Part shown: positions 1 to 8,096 of the stretch, in pieces
Layout: every line of letters starts with the position of its first letter
How positions within the stretch are numbered: the stretch's first letter is position 1
NCBI GenBank assembly: GCA_030652315.1
Contig: JAUSAX010000088.1
Location: 30,151 to 94,150 of the forward strand
DNA length: 64,000 bases
Source: Afipia sp.
Lineage (GTDB): Bacteria > Pseudomonadota > Alphaproteobacteria > Rhizobiales > Xanthobacteraceae
Direction: 5' to 3'
Program-made: the position numbers and the translations under genes
Notes under the pieces: generated by a model
What the model was told of the DNA's origin: nothing
The model's database searches: none
Seen by the model: the letters and a program-made list of their open reading frames with translations, nothing else

Positions 1-423
1 AAGTCACGGCCTACAATTGCGGTCTTTGGCCGTGGAGGCTTCGATAGAATGCCGCTGAGGCGGAGCGCGCAAGCGCGGGGGCAGATGACTCGGATGATCG
101 TCGGCGTTGATCGCGTAAAACATGCGGTGCAGCAACAGCTAGCGACCGCAATAGGAGAGCCCGGCTATATTCGATTGCCCGATCACTTGCCGCCTGAATA
201 CTTTGAAGGTCTCGCGTCAGAACAATTGAGAGTCCGTTACGTCAAGGGCGCGCCACGCCATGAATTTCACCGCGTGGTGCGCAGAAATGAGCCGTTCGAT
301 TGCCTCGTGTATGCAATGGCAATTGCGGGCACCGTGAACGTCAAGGCGCTGAACGCGCCGAAAGAACCGCAGCCATCAATTCGTGAACTAGCCGCTAAGC
401 TGAACGCGGCACACAACTCCTAA
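1..423 (+). CDS. Phage terminase large subunit, GpA type, C-terminal end (partial)
   Basis: The frame is open at the left edge of the window, so only the last 140 residues are present; the first ATG at 49 is internal. The visible end carries the segment RRNEPFDCLVYAMA, which matches the end of the nuclease domain in lambda gpA-type large terminases, preceded by GYIRLPDHLPPEYFEGL, another typical stretch of that family. These proteins pump DNA into the procapsid through the portal and cut the concatemer. The ATPase half would lie left of position 1. The next gene starts 10 bases after the stop and the portal follows, as expected for a packaging block. Family assignment is from pattern recognition only. 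Confidence 0.8.
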   Translation, partial: KSRPTIAVFGRGGFDRMPLRRSAQARGQMTRMIVGVDRVKHAVQQQLATAIGEPGYIRLPDHLPPEYFEGLASEQLRVRYVKGAPRHEFHRVVRRNEPFDCLVYAMAIAGTVNVKALNAPKEPQPSIRELAAKLNAAHNS

Positions 424-433
424 AGGGACCACC

Positions 434-790
434 ATGATTACGAAAGATAGTGCCGCAGTGAGCGGCGAAACAAACGCATCTGTACTTTCCGAACGCCTTC
501 GCGTCTCCGCGATTTTGGAGTCACCTGAAGGCAAGCGAAATCCAGAACTTGCGAACGAGCTTGCGTTGCGCTCAGCCCTCGACGCTGAAACTGCGCGGGC
601 CATCCTGTCGAAAGCGCCTGCAAGTAATCCATATCTCGCTGCGATGGCGAAGGAGGGGCCGGTTTCCGTCGACGCGGCGACGGCGGACTTCTCGAATGAT
701 CCGAAAGCTGCGCGCATGCGGGAAATCGCAGCCGGTGCGAAAGCCTTTAATGAGGCAATGGGCTACACGCGTGATGCGAGCGAAGGGTAA
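434..790 (+). CDS. Small phage protein resembling the C-terminal tail of head-maturation protease
   Basis: A 118-residue protein with a clear AAGGG ribosome binding site before ATG 434. The stretch RVSAILESPEGKRNPELANE, followed by a run that ends in ARAILSKAP and then NPYLAAMA, looks like the tail seen after the ClpP/S49 protease domain in many prophage head proteases, where it is thought to act as a scaffold. No protease domain is present here. The last third (DPKAARMREIAAGAKAFNEAMGY) is echoed in the protein at 2717-3376, so the two may be diverged copies of one domain. It sits between terminase and portal. Function is inferred; it could be a stand-alone scaffold or just a remnant. Confidence 0.5.
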   Translation: MITKDSAAVSGETNASVLSERLRVSAILESPEGKRNPELANELALRSALDAETARAILSKAPASNPYLAAMAKEGPVSVDAATADFSNDPKAARMREIAAGAKAFNEAMGYTRDASEG

Positions 791-794
791 CCCG

Positions 795-2450
795 ATGGGA
801 CTATTGGACATTGTGCGTAGGCTACGCGCAGGCGCAGGAGTGGAAGCGCCGAAGATCGCTCCTGTAGCGGGCCCGGCTTCACCGCAGCTTGGCTTTATGG
901 ACGGGACGGACGGCCGCCCGTCTCTGACTTGGGCCCGCTATGCCGCTGGAGGTTTTGGGCATGGCGGACCTTACAGTCCTTACGGCATAGCACCCGGAAG
1001 CGAGGTATCGCGAGAGCGCACCGCTGCGTCCGCCGTGACGCTCGATTTGTTGACGAGCAATTCTACCGTTGCAACGCTCGTGGAAAACTTGGCGACATAT
1101 GCTGTCGGTACCGGCCTGACTCTATCGTCGCGCCCGAACCACACTGCGTTGGGCATCTCTTCGGAACAGGCCCGCGAGCTATCCGACCAAATCGAACAGG
1201 CGTGGCGCATGTGGGCGAACAGCCCGCTCGAATGCGATGCGTCGGGCAGACATAGTCTGCACCAACTGGCGACAGCCGCTTTCAAGTCGTACCTGACTAG
1301 CGGGGAAGTTGTCGGCGTGATCGATTGGCGGACTGCTCCCGGTGCGATCAGTAAGACGAAAGTCAAGTTGCTCGATGCGCGTCAATTGGACCAGTCTATT
1401 ACGCGTATCGCAGACGGTCTTTCTTCAGTACAGGGCGTCGCGTTCGATAAGCAGGGGCGTGTCGTCGGATACTGGATTCGTCCGTATGTGCTCGGCAATA
1501 TCAACTCCGCACCGCCCACCATTCTGGTGCGGGCGTTCACGTCGTGGGGTAGGCCGCGCGTTCTGCATCTCTTCGATTTGATCGCTGCGGGACAGTTGCG
1601 CGGTCTGCCTGCGCTCACCGGCGCGCTCGCTCCGGCCCATGCGAAGGGAACGCTCCGCGAGTACGTGCTGGCACAGAATCTTGTGCAGACCATGACGGCG
1701 ACTACTATCGAAAGCGACTTGCCGTCCGGGCAGGCGATGCAATCACTTCAGACCGATGTGCCGGTGCACGGCGAGGCCAGTCTCGAAAAAGGGCTAAAGG
1801 CGCGGGGCGATTATTACGGCGAAGCGAAAGTTTCATTACAGCCCGGCGTGATCGCTCATTTGATGCCCGGCGACAAGCTAAAGATGAACCGCGCCGAGTC
1901 ACCTAATGCCACTCACGACCCGTTTGATAAGTCGCTTGCGCGGGATGCCGCAAAGGCTGCGGGCGCGAGTTACGAAGACACAAGCGGGGATTATTCGCAG
2001 ACATCCTTCAGCGCTTCGCGCCTCGCCCTCGAACTGCCGTCGAGAATAAACAAGCGGCGTCGCGGCGCAATCGTTGAGCCCTTCTATCGTGCTGTCTTCA
2101 TGGCGTGGCTCGAAGAGGCATGCGAGACGGGCCTGATTAAGCTGCCGGAAGGCGCTCCGGCATTTTGGGAGGCGCGTGACGCGTACTCGCAGAGCGTTTG
2201 GCGCGGCGAAGGTAAGCCGGTCGCAGACCCACTGAAAGAGGCGCAGGCGCAAGTGCTGCGTCTCGAAAACGGGTTAGCGACTTACGAAGAAGTGCTCGGA
2301 GAAAACGGGCTGGACTTCGAAGAGGTGCTTGCTCAGCGGAAGTCGGAAAAACAACAGCTTGAAGCGGCGGGATTTCAGTATCCCGTGCCGAAAAATCGCG
2401 ACGATTGGAAGTCGGACGAGCCTTCAGCCGATACGACGCCGCGTCGATAG
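795..2450 (+). CDS. Phage portal protein, lambda gpB type
   Basis: A 551-residue portal protein. The frame extends upstream to 549, but ATG 795 (MGLLDIVRRL) is preceded by GAAGGG four bases after the previous stop and gives a normal portal length, so I chose it. Typical portal features are the early SRERTAASAVTLDLL segment, a central SGEVVGVIDWR region, and FTSWGRPRVLHLFDLIAAGQ followed by a G(L)PAL stretch, as in the lambda portal family. Portals form the dodecameric ring at one vertex of the head through which DNA passes and to which the tail joins. The C-terminus is acidic and Lys/Glu-rich. The gene is intact with no frameshift seen. Confidence 0.88.
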   Translation: MGLLDIVRRLRAGAGVEAPKIAPVAGPASPQLGFMDGTDGRPSLTWARYAAGGFGHGGPYSPYGIAPGSEVSRERTAASAVTLDLLTSNSTVATLVENLATYAVGTGLTLSSRPNHTALGISSEQARELSDQIEQAWRMWANSPLECDASGRHSLHQLATAAFKSYLTSGEVVGVIDWRTAPGAISKTKVKLLDARQLDQSITRIADGLSSVQGVAFDKQGRVVGYWIRPYVLGNINSAPPTILVRAFTSWGRPRVLHLFDLIAAGQLRGLPALTGALAPAHAKGTLREYVLAQNLVQTMTATTIESDLPSGQAMQSLQTDVPVHGEASLEKGLKARGDYYGEAKVSLQPGVIAHLMPGDKLKMNRAESPNATHDPFDKSLARDAAKAAGASYEDTSGDYSQTSFSASRLALELPSRINKRRRGAIVEPFYRAVFMAWLEEACETGLIKLPEGAPAFWEARDAYSQSVWRGEGKPVADPLKEAQAQVLRLENGLATYEEVLGENGLDFEEVLAQRKSEKQQLEAAGFQYPVPKNRDDWKSDEPSADTTPRR

Positions 2451-2461
2451 AAAGATCAAAC

Positions 2462-2707
2462 ATGACGAACTGTAACCCACCGGGGGCAAATCCCCCGGTC
2501 GATAATCCATGCGCGTTACTCCCACAACTGCGGGCCGCGCTCTTCCAACTCATGAGCGGGCAGCAACGCGCGCAGGTCCGGAATGGTGACCAGTGGCTTA
2601 CGTGGCACCAAGGCAACGTCAAAGCGCTTCAGCATGAGGTGCGGCGGCTCGAAATCATCTGCGGCGGGGGCGGCGGTCGCGCCGTTCGCGTAGGCCCATA
2701 TTACTAG
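2462..2707 (+). CDS. gpW-like head-tail joining protein
   Basis: An 81-residue protein. A longer frame opens at 2405 inside the portal gene, but ATG 2462 just after the portal stop, preceded by AAAGAT, gives the expected size. The core LRAALFQLMSGQQRAQVR, then GNVKALQHEVRRLE, and a glycine-rich end closing in VGPYY follow the layout of lambda gpW and its relatives (about 68 to 80 residues), which plug the portal and provide the site for tail attachment. In most phages gpW precedes the portal gene; here it follows it, which is unusual and consistent with rearrangement of this block. Confidence 0.7.
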   Translation: MTNCNPPGANPPVDNPCALLPQLRAALFQLMSGQQRAQVRNGDQWLTWHQGNVKALQHEVRRLEIICGGGGGRAVRVGPYY

Positions 2708-2716
2708 GAGGAACCA

Positions 2717-3376
2717 ATGTCTACGCAAATGCTTGCGATGGAATACCCGGACGATCCGAACAAGGTCCGGCTACTTATCAGCAACACGATGCTAAGCCGG
2801 AAAGTGGCGCTGAAAGATGGCTATACGATCCTGAAGTTTGGCGAGCTGCCGCCCAATGCCGTGCCCGACAAGAGTCAGAACGAGCGATCATGGCGCGCGG
2901 CGATCATGAATGCGCCAGAGGCGCGTAATAGACCGTCCGCCGCCGCTGAAATACTTGCCGGTCACACATCGCATTCCATGCCGTTTGAGTCGGCCCGCGC
3001 ATTCCTTCGCGGCTTGCCGGTAGAGAAACAAGATATGAAAGAACCAGAGAAAATGAATGATGATCCTCGCGCCGCGCGCCGCGCTGAAATTCAGGGCAGC
3101 ATGGCGGTATTCAATAAGTCCCAAGGCTTTGCAGCAAGTGGCAGTCGCGCCGCACCGGCTGCAAGTACGGTCGATCCAACTAAGCTGAAGCGATTAGCGG
3201 AGTTGCGATTGACTGCGCTGGAAATGCGCAGTGACGGGGGCGACGCATCCGTTCGTCTCGAACAAAAGAACCTCCGGTATGCACTCAGCGTGCACTCCCA
3301 AACGGGGCTGCCGCTCGCAACCGTCTTCACACAAATGGGCGTTGATACGTCCAAGATGCTCTCACAGGAGTCCTAA
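2717..3376 (+). CDS. Phage protein with scaffold-like middle domain
   Basis: A 219-residue protein with an AGGAGG ribosome binding site at 2706-2711. The middle (residues about 58-102) reads SWRAAIMNAPEARNRPSAAA and later FESARAFLRGLP, resembling the tail domain of prophage head proteases. Around residue 113-135 the stretch DPRAARRAEIQGSMAVFNKS parallels DPKAARMREIAAGAKAFNEA in the protein at 434-790. The N-terminal 50 residues (TMLSRKVALKDGYTILKFGE) and the last 70 residues are not recognised. No catalytic domain is visible. It ends two bases before the next ATG, so it belongs to the same transcript as the tail assembly genes. Confidence 0.45.
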   Translation: MSTQMLAMEYPDDPNKVRLLISNTMLSRKVALKDGYTILKFGELPPNAVPDKSQNERSWRAAIMNAPEARNRPSAAAEILAGHTSHSMPFESARAFLRGLPVEKQDMKEPEKMNDDPRAARRAEIQGSMAVFNKSQGFAASGSRAAPAASTVDPTKLKRLAELRLTALEMRSDGGDASVRLEQKNLRYALSVHSQTGLPLATVFTQMGVDTSKMLSQES

Positions 3377-3378
3377 AC

Positions 3379-3699
3379 ATGGACAGCAAGATCATTACTC
3401 TTTCCGCGCCGCTCAAGACCCATTCGGGCGAAGTCAATTCGATTACGGTGAACGAACCGCGAGCAAAGTCCTTTTTCGATCATGGTGAGCCGTTCAAGGC
3501 GCGCGTCGTGACGGACGGCGAAAATGATCGCATTGAGATTGACTATAACAATGCTGTGCTCAAACGGTTTCTGAGCGATATGACGGGGATTGACGACCTC
3601 ATTCTTGGCGGCATGCGCGCAAAGGATTTCTTCGCTCTGCGAAGTGCGGCGACAGATTTGATTTTCGGAGTTGCTGGCGAAAACCCTACGGCAACGTGA
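3379..3699 (+). CDS. Phage tail assembly chaperone, Mu gp41 type
   Basis: A 106-residue protein. The N-terminus IITLSAPLKTHSGEVNSITV is the hallmark of the tail assembly chaperone family that includes Mu gp41, and the C-terminal half (DMTGIDDLILGGMRAKDFFA) matches the usual helical part. Such chaperones bind the tape measure protein and keep it soluble until the tail tube polymerises. An AGGAG sequence lies at 3366-3370, inside the end of the previous gene. Its stop overlaps the GTG start of the next small gene, the position in which P2-like phages carry E and the frameshift product E'. I see no clear slippery heptamer, so simple translational coupling is more likely here. Confidence 0.75.
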   Translation: MDSKIITLSAPLKTHSGEVNSITVNEPRAKSFFDHGEPFKARVVTDGENDRIEIDYNNAVLKRFLSDMTGIDDLILGGMRAKDFFALRSAATDLIFGVAGENPTAT

Positions 3700-3842
3700 A
3701 GCGAGCGATCACGCTCCTAGTGTTCGATCATGGCCTTGACCCTGACACGGTCGAGGCCATGTCCGTTTCACGTCTTAGCAAATACGTCGGTTGCGCGGTC
3801 GAGCTTAAGAAAGAGCGCGCGAAGGAAAGCAGAACGCAATGA
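3696..3842 (+). CDS. GpE-like tail protein (48 residues)
   Basis: A short gene easily missed. GTG 3696 overlaps the TGA stop of the chaperone gene (GTGA), and its own TGA at 3840-3842 overlaps the next ATG (ATGA), so it is coupled on both sides. The product runs VKRAITLLVFDHGLDPDTVE and then AMSVSRLSKYVG with a charged ELKKERAK end. This fits P2 GpE family proteins, which have the layout (I/L)xxxFHWxPxxxxxMxLxELxxWRxxA. Position directly between chaperone and tape measure region is also that of GpE. Identification is by motif and synteny; the WR pair usual in GpE is replaced by KY. Confidence 0.6.
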   Translation: MKRAITLLVFDHGLDPDTVEAMSVSRLSKYVGCAVELKKERAKESRTQ

Positions 3843-4039
3843 ATAATGACCACGGAACAACGGCACTTACGGCCATCAAGGCCATTGCAGCCAATGTAGC
3901 CGATGAGGTGGACGCGAAGCGCGTCAATTATAACCTCATGGTGCTCACCCTCCTTTCGAAATCTATCGCGGAGGAAACCGCGCGTATTCTTGACAATGAA
4001 CTTGTAAAGATGTGCGGCGACGGAAGGCAAGCAGGATGA
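3839..4039 (+). CDS. Small phage protein, function unknown
   Basis: A 66-residue, mostly helical and acidic protein with no recognised domain. Its ATG overlaps the stop of the preceding GpE-like gene and its TGA (4037-4039) overlaps the ATG of the tape measure gene at 4036, so it lies in a run of four overlapping genes. There are no membrane segments. The coupled position between chaperone genes and tape measure suggests a role in tail assembly, but that is inference from context only. Confidence 0.55.
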   Translation: MNNDHGTTALTAIKAIAANVADEVDAKRVNYNLMVLTLLSKSIAEETARILDNELVKMCGDGRQAG

Positions 4040-6240
4040 GCAACCCTTCAGTAACAGCCACCATTGCGGTAGATGACAAGGCCAGCCCGGCTCTGAAGGA
4101 GCTTGCTCGCCTAGCTAAGATGATCGCGCAAGAGACTGCCAAGGCCCTCAAAGGTGGAAATGGCAACGCCTACGCCAATTCCTTTAGCCGTGCGAACGCC
4201 GCAGCACGCGAACACGTCGGCACGCTAACCAGTATTCGAAATCTACACCGGGAAATCGGCGGCATTGTAGCGGGCATTGCAGGCAGCAAGCTCTTCCAGA
4301 GCGCGAAGGCTGCAATCTCGAACTATCTGCCGTACGATCGAGAAACGAGGTATCAAACCGCGATCCAAGGATTTGGTGCGGCAGATCAAAAGATGCTCGA
4401 CGCTCAGCGCGTGGAGGCGGCGAAGAAATTCGGTGTAATGCCGATGGACACACTGCACGCGCAGCAAGCATTCGTGACGAGGAATTTTAACGCCTCGATT
4501 ACGAAGGCCGCAACCGATCAAGCGCTTTTATTGTCAAAGGCGCTAAACGTGCCGGTAGAGGAAGCGTCTAAAATCGTCGAAGGCATCACGTTCGCGCAAG
4601 GTATTCATCTTCACGATCCGGCGACGGCCTCGACGGAGATGCGCAAGAGCAGTGATCGTGCCGCCGTTGCGGCGAAGGCTGGCGCAATGTCGCCCGAGGA
4701 CGTGCGCCAATTCGCCAAGTACGGCATGGGCATGGCGAGCGCTGCGGGCATCTCGCCCGATCAGGCATACGCCATCGGTATGACCCTGAAACGCGCGAAC
4801 GTCGGGGGCGACGAGTCGGGCGTCTTTATGCGCCAGATGGCTGCCCGCCTCATGGCTCCGACAAAGCAATCCTATGAGGCGTTCGCGCGCATGGGGATTC
4901 ATTACGAGGATTATTCGAAACAGGGGCCGGTTTCGCCGGAAGCTATCGATGCATCACTGCGTCGTCGGTACGGCAAGGGCTTGTCGCCTCAGGGCGTCGA
5001 GAGCTTGCGTGGTGCGCTCAGCGACGATTCGCGCAATGTGCTCGGAAGCCGTGAGGAATTTGCGGCAGCCGTTCGCGAAGCTGTCGAAGCCGGAGGCGAA
5101 AGGCTTTCGAAGGTGGATGCTAAGCACCTCGTCGATACGGCTGTCCGGCAATACGATCTTTCGAAGTCCGGCCTGCGGGGTGGTGGGTTGCTTGACGCGA
5201 TCTTGTCGAAGGGCAGCGCGAAAGATCTTCAGGCGATTATTGGCGACAAGCAAGGCGGTCGCGCCGTCATGCTGTTGGGGGCGCTCGAACAGTACCGCGA
5301 GTATCTTGAAAAGCTCGCGCATTCGGACGGCTATGCCGAGAAGATCGCCAACGAACGCATGGCAGGCCCGGCGGCTGCCGTGGATCGCTTTAGCGCGTCG
5401 TTCGATACGGCCTCAAAGAAGTTCGTCGAAGCGAACCAAGGCTGGATTGAGAAGGGCGCAAATCTTGCGGCCGCTGGGGTCGGCGGGCTGCTCAATCTGA
5501 GCCCGGAGCGCATGCAAACGCTGTCTGCCGCTGGCGGGCTTGGCATCGGCGCGGCGGCACTTGCGGCCACGTCGAGCATTGCGAGCCTTGCGTCGGCTGC
5601 GTCCGTTGCCGCCGCATCGTTACTTCGGACGGCTGGCGTTAATGCCGCAAGCACAGCGGCGGGGGCGACCGGCCTCGCAGCGCGGAGTGCTGGCGTGCTC
5701 GGCGTGGCGTCCCGGTTCATGGGCGTGGCAGGCCTCACGGTGGCCGCTGCGCCTTTTGTCTATGACTGGACGAAGGATGAGGCCCAAGGCGTTACCCGCG
5801 ACCATAACCGCCCGCAACGAGCCAGAGCGGCCATTAGGGCGGACGCGACCGAGCGCATGGACCGGGAGCTTGAACGGCTCCGCGTCCAAAACGAAGAGAC
5901 GGCGCGGGCAGCCCGGCGAGGCGACGAAGCGATGGCACCGGTTATAGAGCGACGCGGCGGTAACGCGGTGTACCGGCGCAATCTATCGGGAGCGCTCGAC
6001 GAGCAGTACGGACCCGAAGGAGGGGGCGCTCAGACGGTAACAGGGGAGGTAACCGGGCAGGCGGACATCCGGATCACGGGCGAGGTCAAACCATCCCCAT
6101 GGTTCATGACGACCATCCAGCAAATGCAGCAGGACATCGTGACGCTGAAGGGCTCGCTCGGAAGCGACAAGACTGGCACCGGAATGAGTGGGAGCAACGG
6201 GGCGAAGCCTGCGTTCAATCCTGCGACCAACGCACCTTAA
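4036..6240 (+). CDS. Phage tail tape measure protein
   Basis: A 734-residue protein taken from ATG 4036, which overlaps the previous stop and has GGAAGG upstream; an in-frame ATG at 4012 would add eight residues. Residues roughly 220-285 (FAKYGMGMASAAGISPDQAY, then GGDESGVFMRQMAARLMAPT) are the conserved core of the TP901-type tape measure family. Around residue 485-600 there is a long Gly/Ala-rich hydrophobic region typical of the segment that later enters the host membrane, followed by a charged coiled-coil region. Tape measure proteins set tail length. The family ranges from about 600 to over 2000 residues, so a short tail is implied if the gene is functional. Confidence 0.85.
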   Translation: MSNPSVTATIAVDDKASPALKELARLAKMIAQETAKALKGGNGNAYANSFSRANAAAREHVGTLTSIRNLHREIGGIVAGIAGSKLFQSAKAAISNYLPYDRETRYQTAIQGFGAADQKMLDAQRVEAAKKFGVMPMDTLHAQQAFVTRNFNASITKAATDQALLLSKALNVPVEEASKIVEGITFAQGIHLHDPATASTEMRKSSDRAAVAAKAGAMSPEDVRQFAKYGMGMASAAGISPDQAYAIGMTLKRANVGGDESGVFMRQMAARLMAPTKQSYEAFARMGIHYEDYSKQGPVSPEAIDASLRRRYGKGLSPQGVESLRGALSDDSRNVLGSREEFAAAVREAVEAGGERLSKVDAKHLVDTAVRQYDLSKSGLRGGGLLDAILSKGSAKDLQAIIGDKQGGRAVMLLGALEQYREYLEKLAHSDGYAEKIANERMAGPAAAVDRFSASFDTASKKFVEANQGWIEKGANLAAAGVGGLLNLSPERMQTLSAAGGLGIGAAALAATSSIASLASAASVAAASLLRTAGVNAASTAAGATGLAARSAGVLGVASRFMGVAGLTVAAAPFVYDWTKDEAQGVTRDHNRPQRARAAIRADATERMDRELERLRVQNEETARAARRGDEAMAPVIERRGGNAVYRRNLSGALDEQYGPEGGGAQTVTGEVTGQADIRITGEVKPSPWFMTTIQQMQQDIVTLKGSLGSDKTGTGMSGSNGAKPAFNPATNAP

Positions 6241-6251
6241 GAGGCATCGAT

Positions 6252-6659
6252 ATGTTTGAGACGAACTGGCGCGCGGACATGCAAGACGTTTCCGCAGCAA
6301 TTAACGAAACAATGGGGGAGCCGGTCACGATTACACCGGCTACTCGCAAGCCGAACTTTCAGTCGACGCCGGACTTCGCGCGTAGCGCATCTGCGATTGC
6401 AGTTTTCTCTTGGAAGTCTAGATCGATTTTCAAGGAGCAAACTGGCAAGAATGGCCACGCGGGGCCGCTGATGGAGGTCGAAAGCCGCGAGCCGACATTT
6501 AGCTTCACGACATCGCAACTCCCGTTTCCTCTCTGGCCCGGCTATCGCATCGCGCGCTGCGCCGGACATGTTTTCGAAATCACAGCGGTTGAGCCGGACG
6601 GCGTCGCACGAACGGTCGTGCATGTCGTCCAGCTTGGCAGACCTCCGGCGATTGGATGA
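6252..6659 (+). CDS. FII-like head-tail or tail completion protein
   Basis: A 135-residue protein; ATG 6252 is chosen because it lies 11 bases after the tape measure stop, although the frame stays open upstream to 6099. The layout, an N-terminal helix ending in MGEPVTITPA, a beta-rich middle, and a C-terminal AGHVFEITAVEPDGVARTVV, is that of small lambda FII-like connector proteins that seal the head-tail joint. In that family the sequence typically begins with M(F)xxxxxxMDxAxxxxFGxPxTYxP. The next gene starts inside its stop (ATGA at 6656). Assignment is by fold-like pattern and size and is moderate. Confidence 0.5.
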   Translation: MFETNWRADMQDVSAAINETMGEPVTITPATRKPNFQSTPDFARSASAIAVFSWKSRSIFKEQTGKNGHAGPLMEVESREPTFSFTTSQLPFPLWPGYRIARCAGHVFEITAVEPDGVARTVVHVVQLGRPPAIG

Positions 6660-6976
6660 ACATGAGAGAATTGCAGATGCACCGAACGCCGCGCACAGGC
6701 GCGCTCAACGAAGAGCCGCCGGATATTCTCATTCCCGCAATGGGCAAGCTGCGCGAGTGCGGTACGGGATTCGATACGCTGATGCTTATTGAAGCGGTGC
6801 CAGACGCTTTGCTGCCAGCCTTGGCGTGGTTCGCCTCGCGCAAACGAGACATGCCGCGCGCGGCGGTCACTGCGCTGGTGAAGGCGTGTGGCTTTGCGCA
6901 CTTGGAGCGGGGTCTAGGGCGGACAAGAACACGAGAGCTTATGGCGGCGTTCGGAGAGCACCGGGCAGCGCATTGA
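6656..6976 (+). CDS. Hypothetical phage-region protein
   Basis: A 106-residue protein whose ATG overlaps the stop of the FII-like gene, so it is translated from the same message. It is helical, with the stretch GFDTLMLIEAVPDALLPALA in the middle and a basic C-terminus. There is no signal peptide and no recognised motif. It is the last gene of the contiguous prophage structural run. Start could also be the ATG at 6662 (Met3). Confidence 0.5.
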   Translation: MNMRELQMHRTPRTGALNEEPPDILIPAMGKLRECGTGFDTLMLIEAVPDALLPALAWFASRKRDMPRAAVTALVKACGFAHLERGLGRTRTRELMAAFGEHRAAH

Positions 6977-7052
6977 AAAAATGTTTGTAACCTAACAGTC
7001 CTCACCGCTTTTTCGTGTAGCGTCGATTCGATTAGCGCAACGGGGGCATAAA

Positions 7053-7277
7053 ATGGATGTTTTGATTGCGATGCGTACTTATCAAATGGACGACCTCAAG
7101 ACTGGCCGCGAGCACACGGCACAGGAGTTTATGTACCGTAAGCCATGCGGCTCATTCGTCCTGAAGGAAACGAGCGACATGCCGGGGGAGCGGGGAGACG
7201 AAGTGGAGTATTGCCTTGAAGGCGTGTTCGCGTGGTTGCGGGAAATGCCGTGGCAGGTTGAGCGCCGCTCGCTATAG
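7053..7277 (+). CDS. Small hypothetical protein
   Basis: A 74-residue protein with a GGGGGC stretch eight bases before ATG 7053. It is acidic in the middle (MPGERGDEVEYCLEG) and ends with a Trp-rich WLREMPWQVERRSL. I do not recognise it. Its 3' end overlaps the end of the convergent HNH-type gene by six bases. It lies between the phage structural block and the cargo genes and may be either. Confidence 0.45.
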   Translation: MDVLIAMRTYQMDDLKTGREHTAQEFMYRKPCGSFVLKETSDMPGERGDEVEYCLEGVFAWLREMPWQVERRSL

Positions 7278-8096
7278 CGGATTCGTTCGCAATCGATCCA
7301 CCGCACTTCCCCGCATCTTTCCGACTACCACGAGGTAGCGAGGCATCCCCATAAACGCAAACAATCTAATCCCTACGAGAAGGTGAGGGACACCGTTTAC
7401 GTCGCAAGCCTGCGGGTAAACGTCATGGAGAACGGATTGGGAGCTAAGGGGAGAGCCGCTTCTGTCGCCGCCTATAAGGTATGGAGCGTTTGCGTCGTGT
7501 CCCAAAATCAGATGCGGCAGTAGAGGTTCAAATGCACCTTCGCCGAATTTTGCGACAGCATAACTATGCGCGATCTTTGCCAACATGCGAGCGAACTCCA
7601 ATTGTCCAACGCGACCTAGCTTGAACGCTTGTCCTTCTCGAATGACCTTTTCGATCTCACCGGCAGGATACCGAACGATCTGGGTGCCGGAAAATTCTGT
7701 TGCGGGGTTCGCGTGCCGCAGCAAACCCGCTGCGTCCCAATCGAATCCGATACACACCATGGGAAAGTCGTCGATAGGAACGTTCGCTTTCTCTATCCTG
7801 CCATCCTCCCGGTAGTTTATCGAAGTTTCGACTGAGGTCTTAGATTTGTTCCGACTTTTCAGATTTAACTTGGTCCGTAACGGCCCGAGCGTCCCTTGCA
7901 GGCACAAGCCTTCGAACCGCTTGGTGATATCAGCACATCGCGCGCAGCTTGCTTTTGGCAAGAACCAGTCACCACCCCGAGGCTGAAGCCCATACGGAAT
8001 TATATGCTCGTCTGAAAGATTATCCGTTGAACCGCAATAGATGCATCGGTTCACGGGTTCGTACTTTTCAGCAACCCACCGTTCGTATGCACTCAT
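7272..8096 (-). CDS. HNH-type nuclease (HNH_5-like zinc finger)
   Basis: A 274-residue protein. The N-terminus holds CIYCGSTDNLSDEHIIPYGL followed by ASCARCADITKRFE, a pair of CxxC motifs around a D-E-H-I-I-P core, as in the HNH_5 group of ββα-metal nucleases. The remaining 200 residues are not recognised and may decide specificity. Its ATG overlaps the stop of the upstream membrane protein gene (8093-8096), so the two are a translationally coupled pair. Such pairings of a membrane protein and an HNH nuclease occur in phage defence loci, but a defence role here is inference from context. No signal peptide or membrane segment is present. Confidence 0.65.
   Translation of the reverse strand: MSAYERWVAEKYEPVNRCIYCGSTDNLSDEHIIPYGLQPRGGDWFLPKASCARCADITKRFEGLCLQGTLGPLRTKLNLKSRNKSKTSVETSINYREDGRIEKANVPIDDFPMVCIGFDWDAAGLLRHANPATEFSGTQIVRYPAGEIEKVIREGQAFKLGRVGQLEFARMLAKIAHSYAVAKFGEGAFEPLLPHLILGHDANAPYLIGGDRSGSPLSSQSVLHDVYPQACDVNGVPHLLVGIRLFAFMGMPRYLVVVGKMRGSAVDRLRTNPL

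Noticed and set aside
3379..3842. Programmed frameshift joining chaperone and GpE-like products
   Set aside because: No clear slippery heptamer near the chaperone stop; the GTGA overlap with its own start is enough to explain both products.
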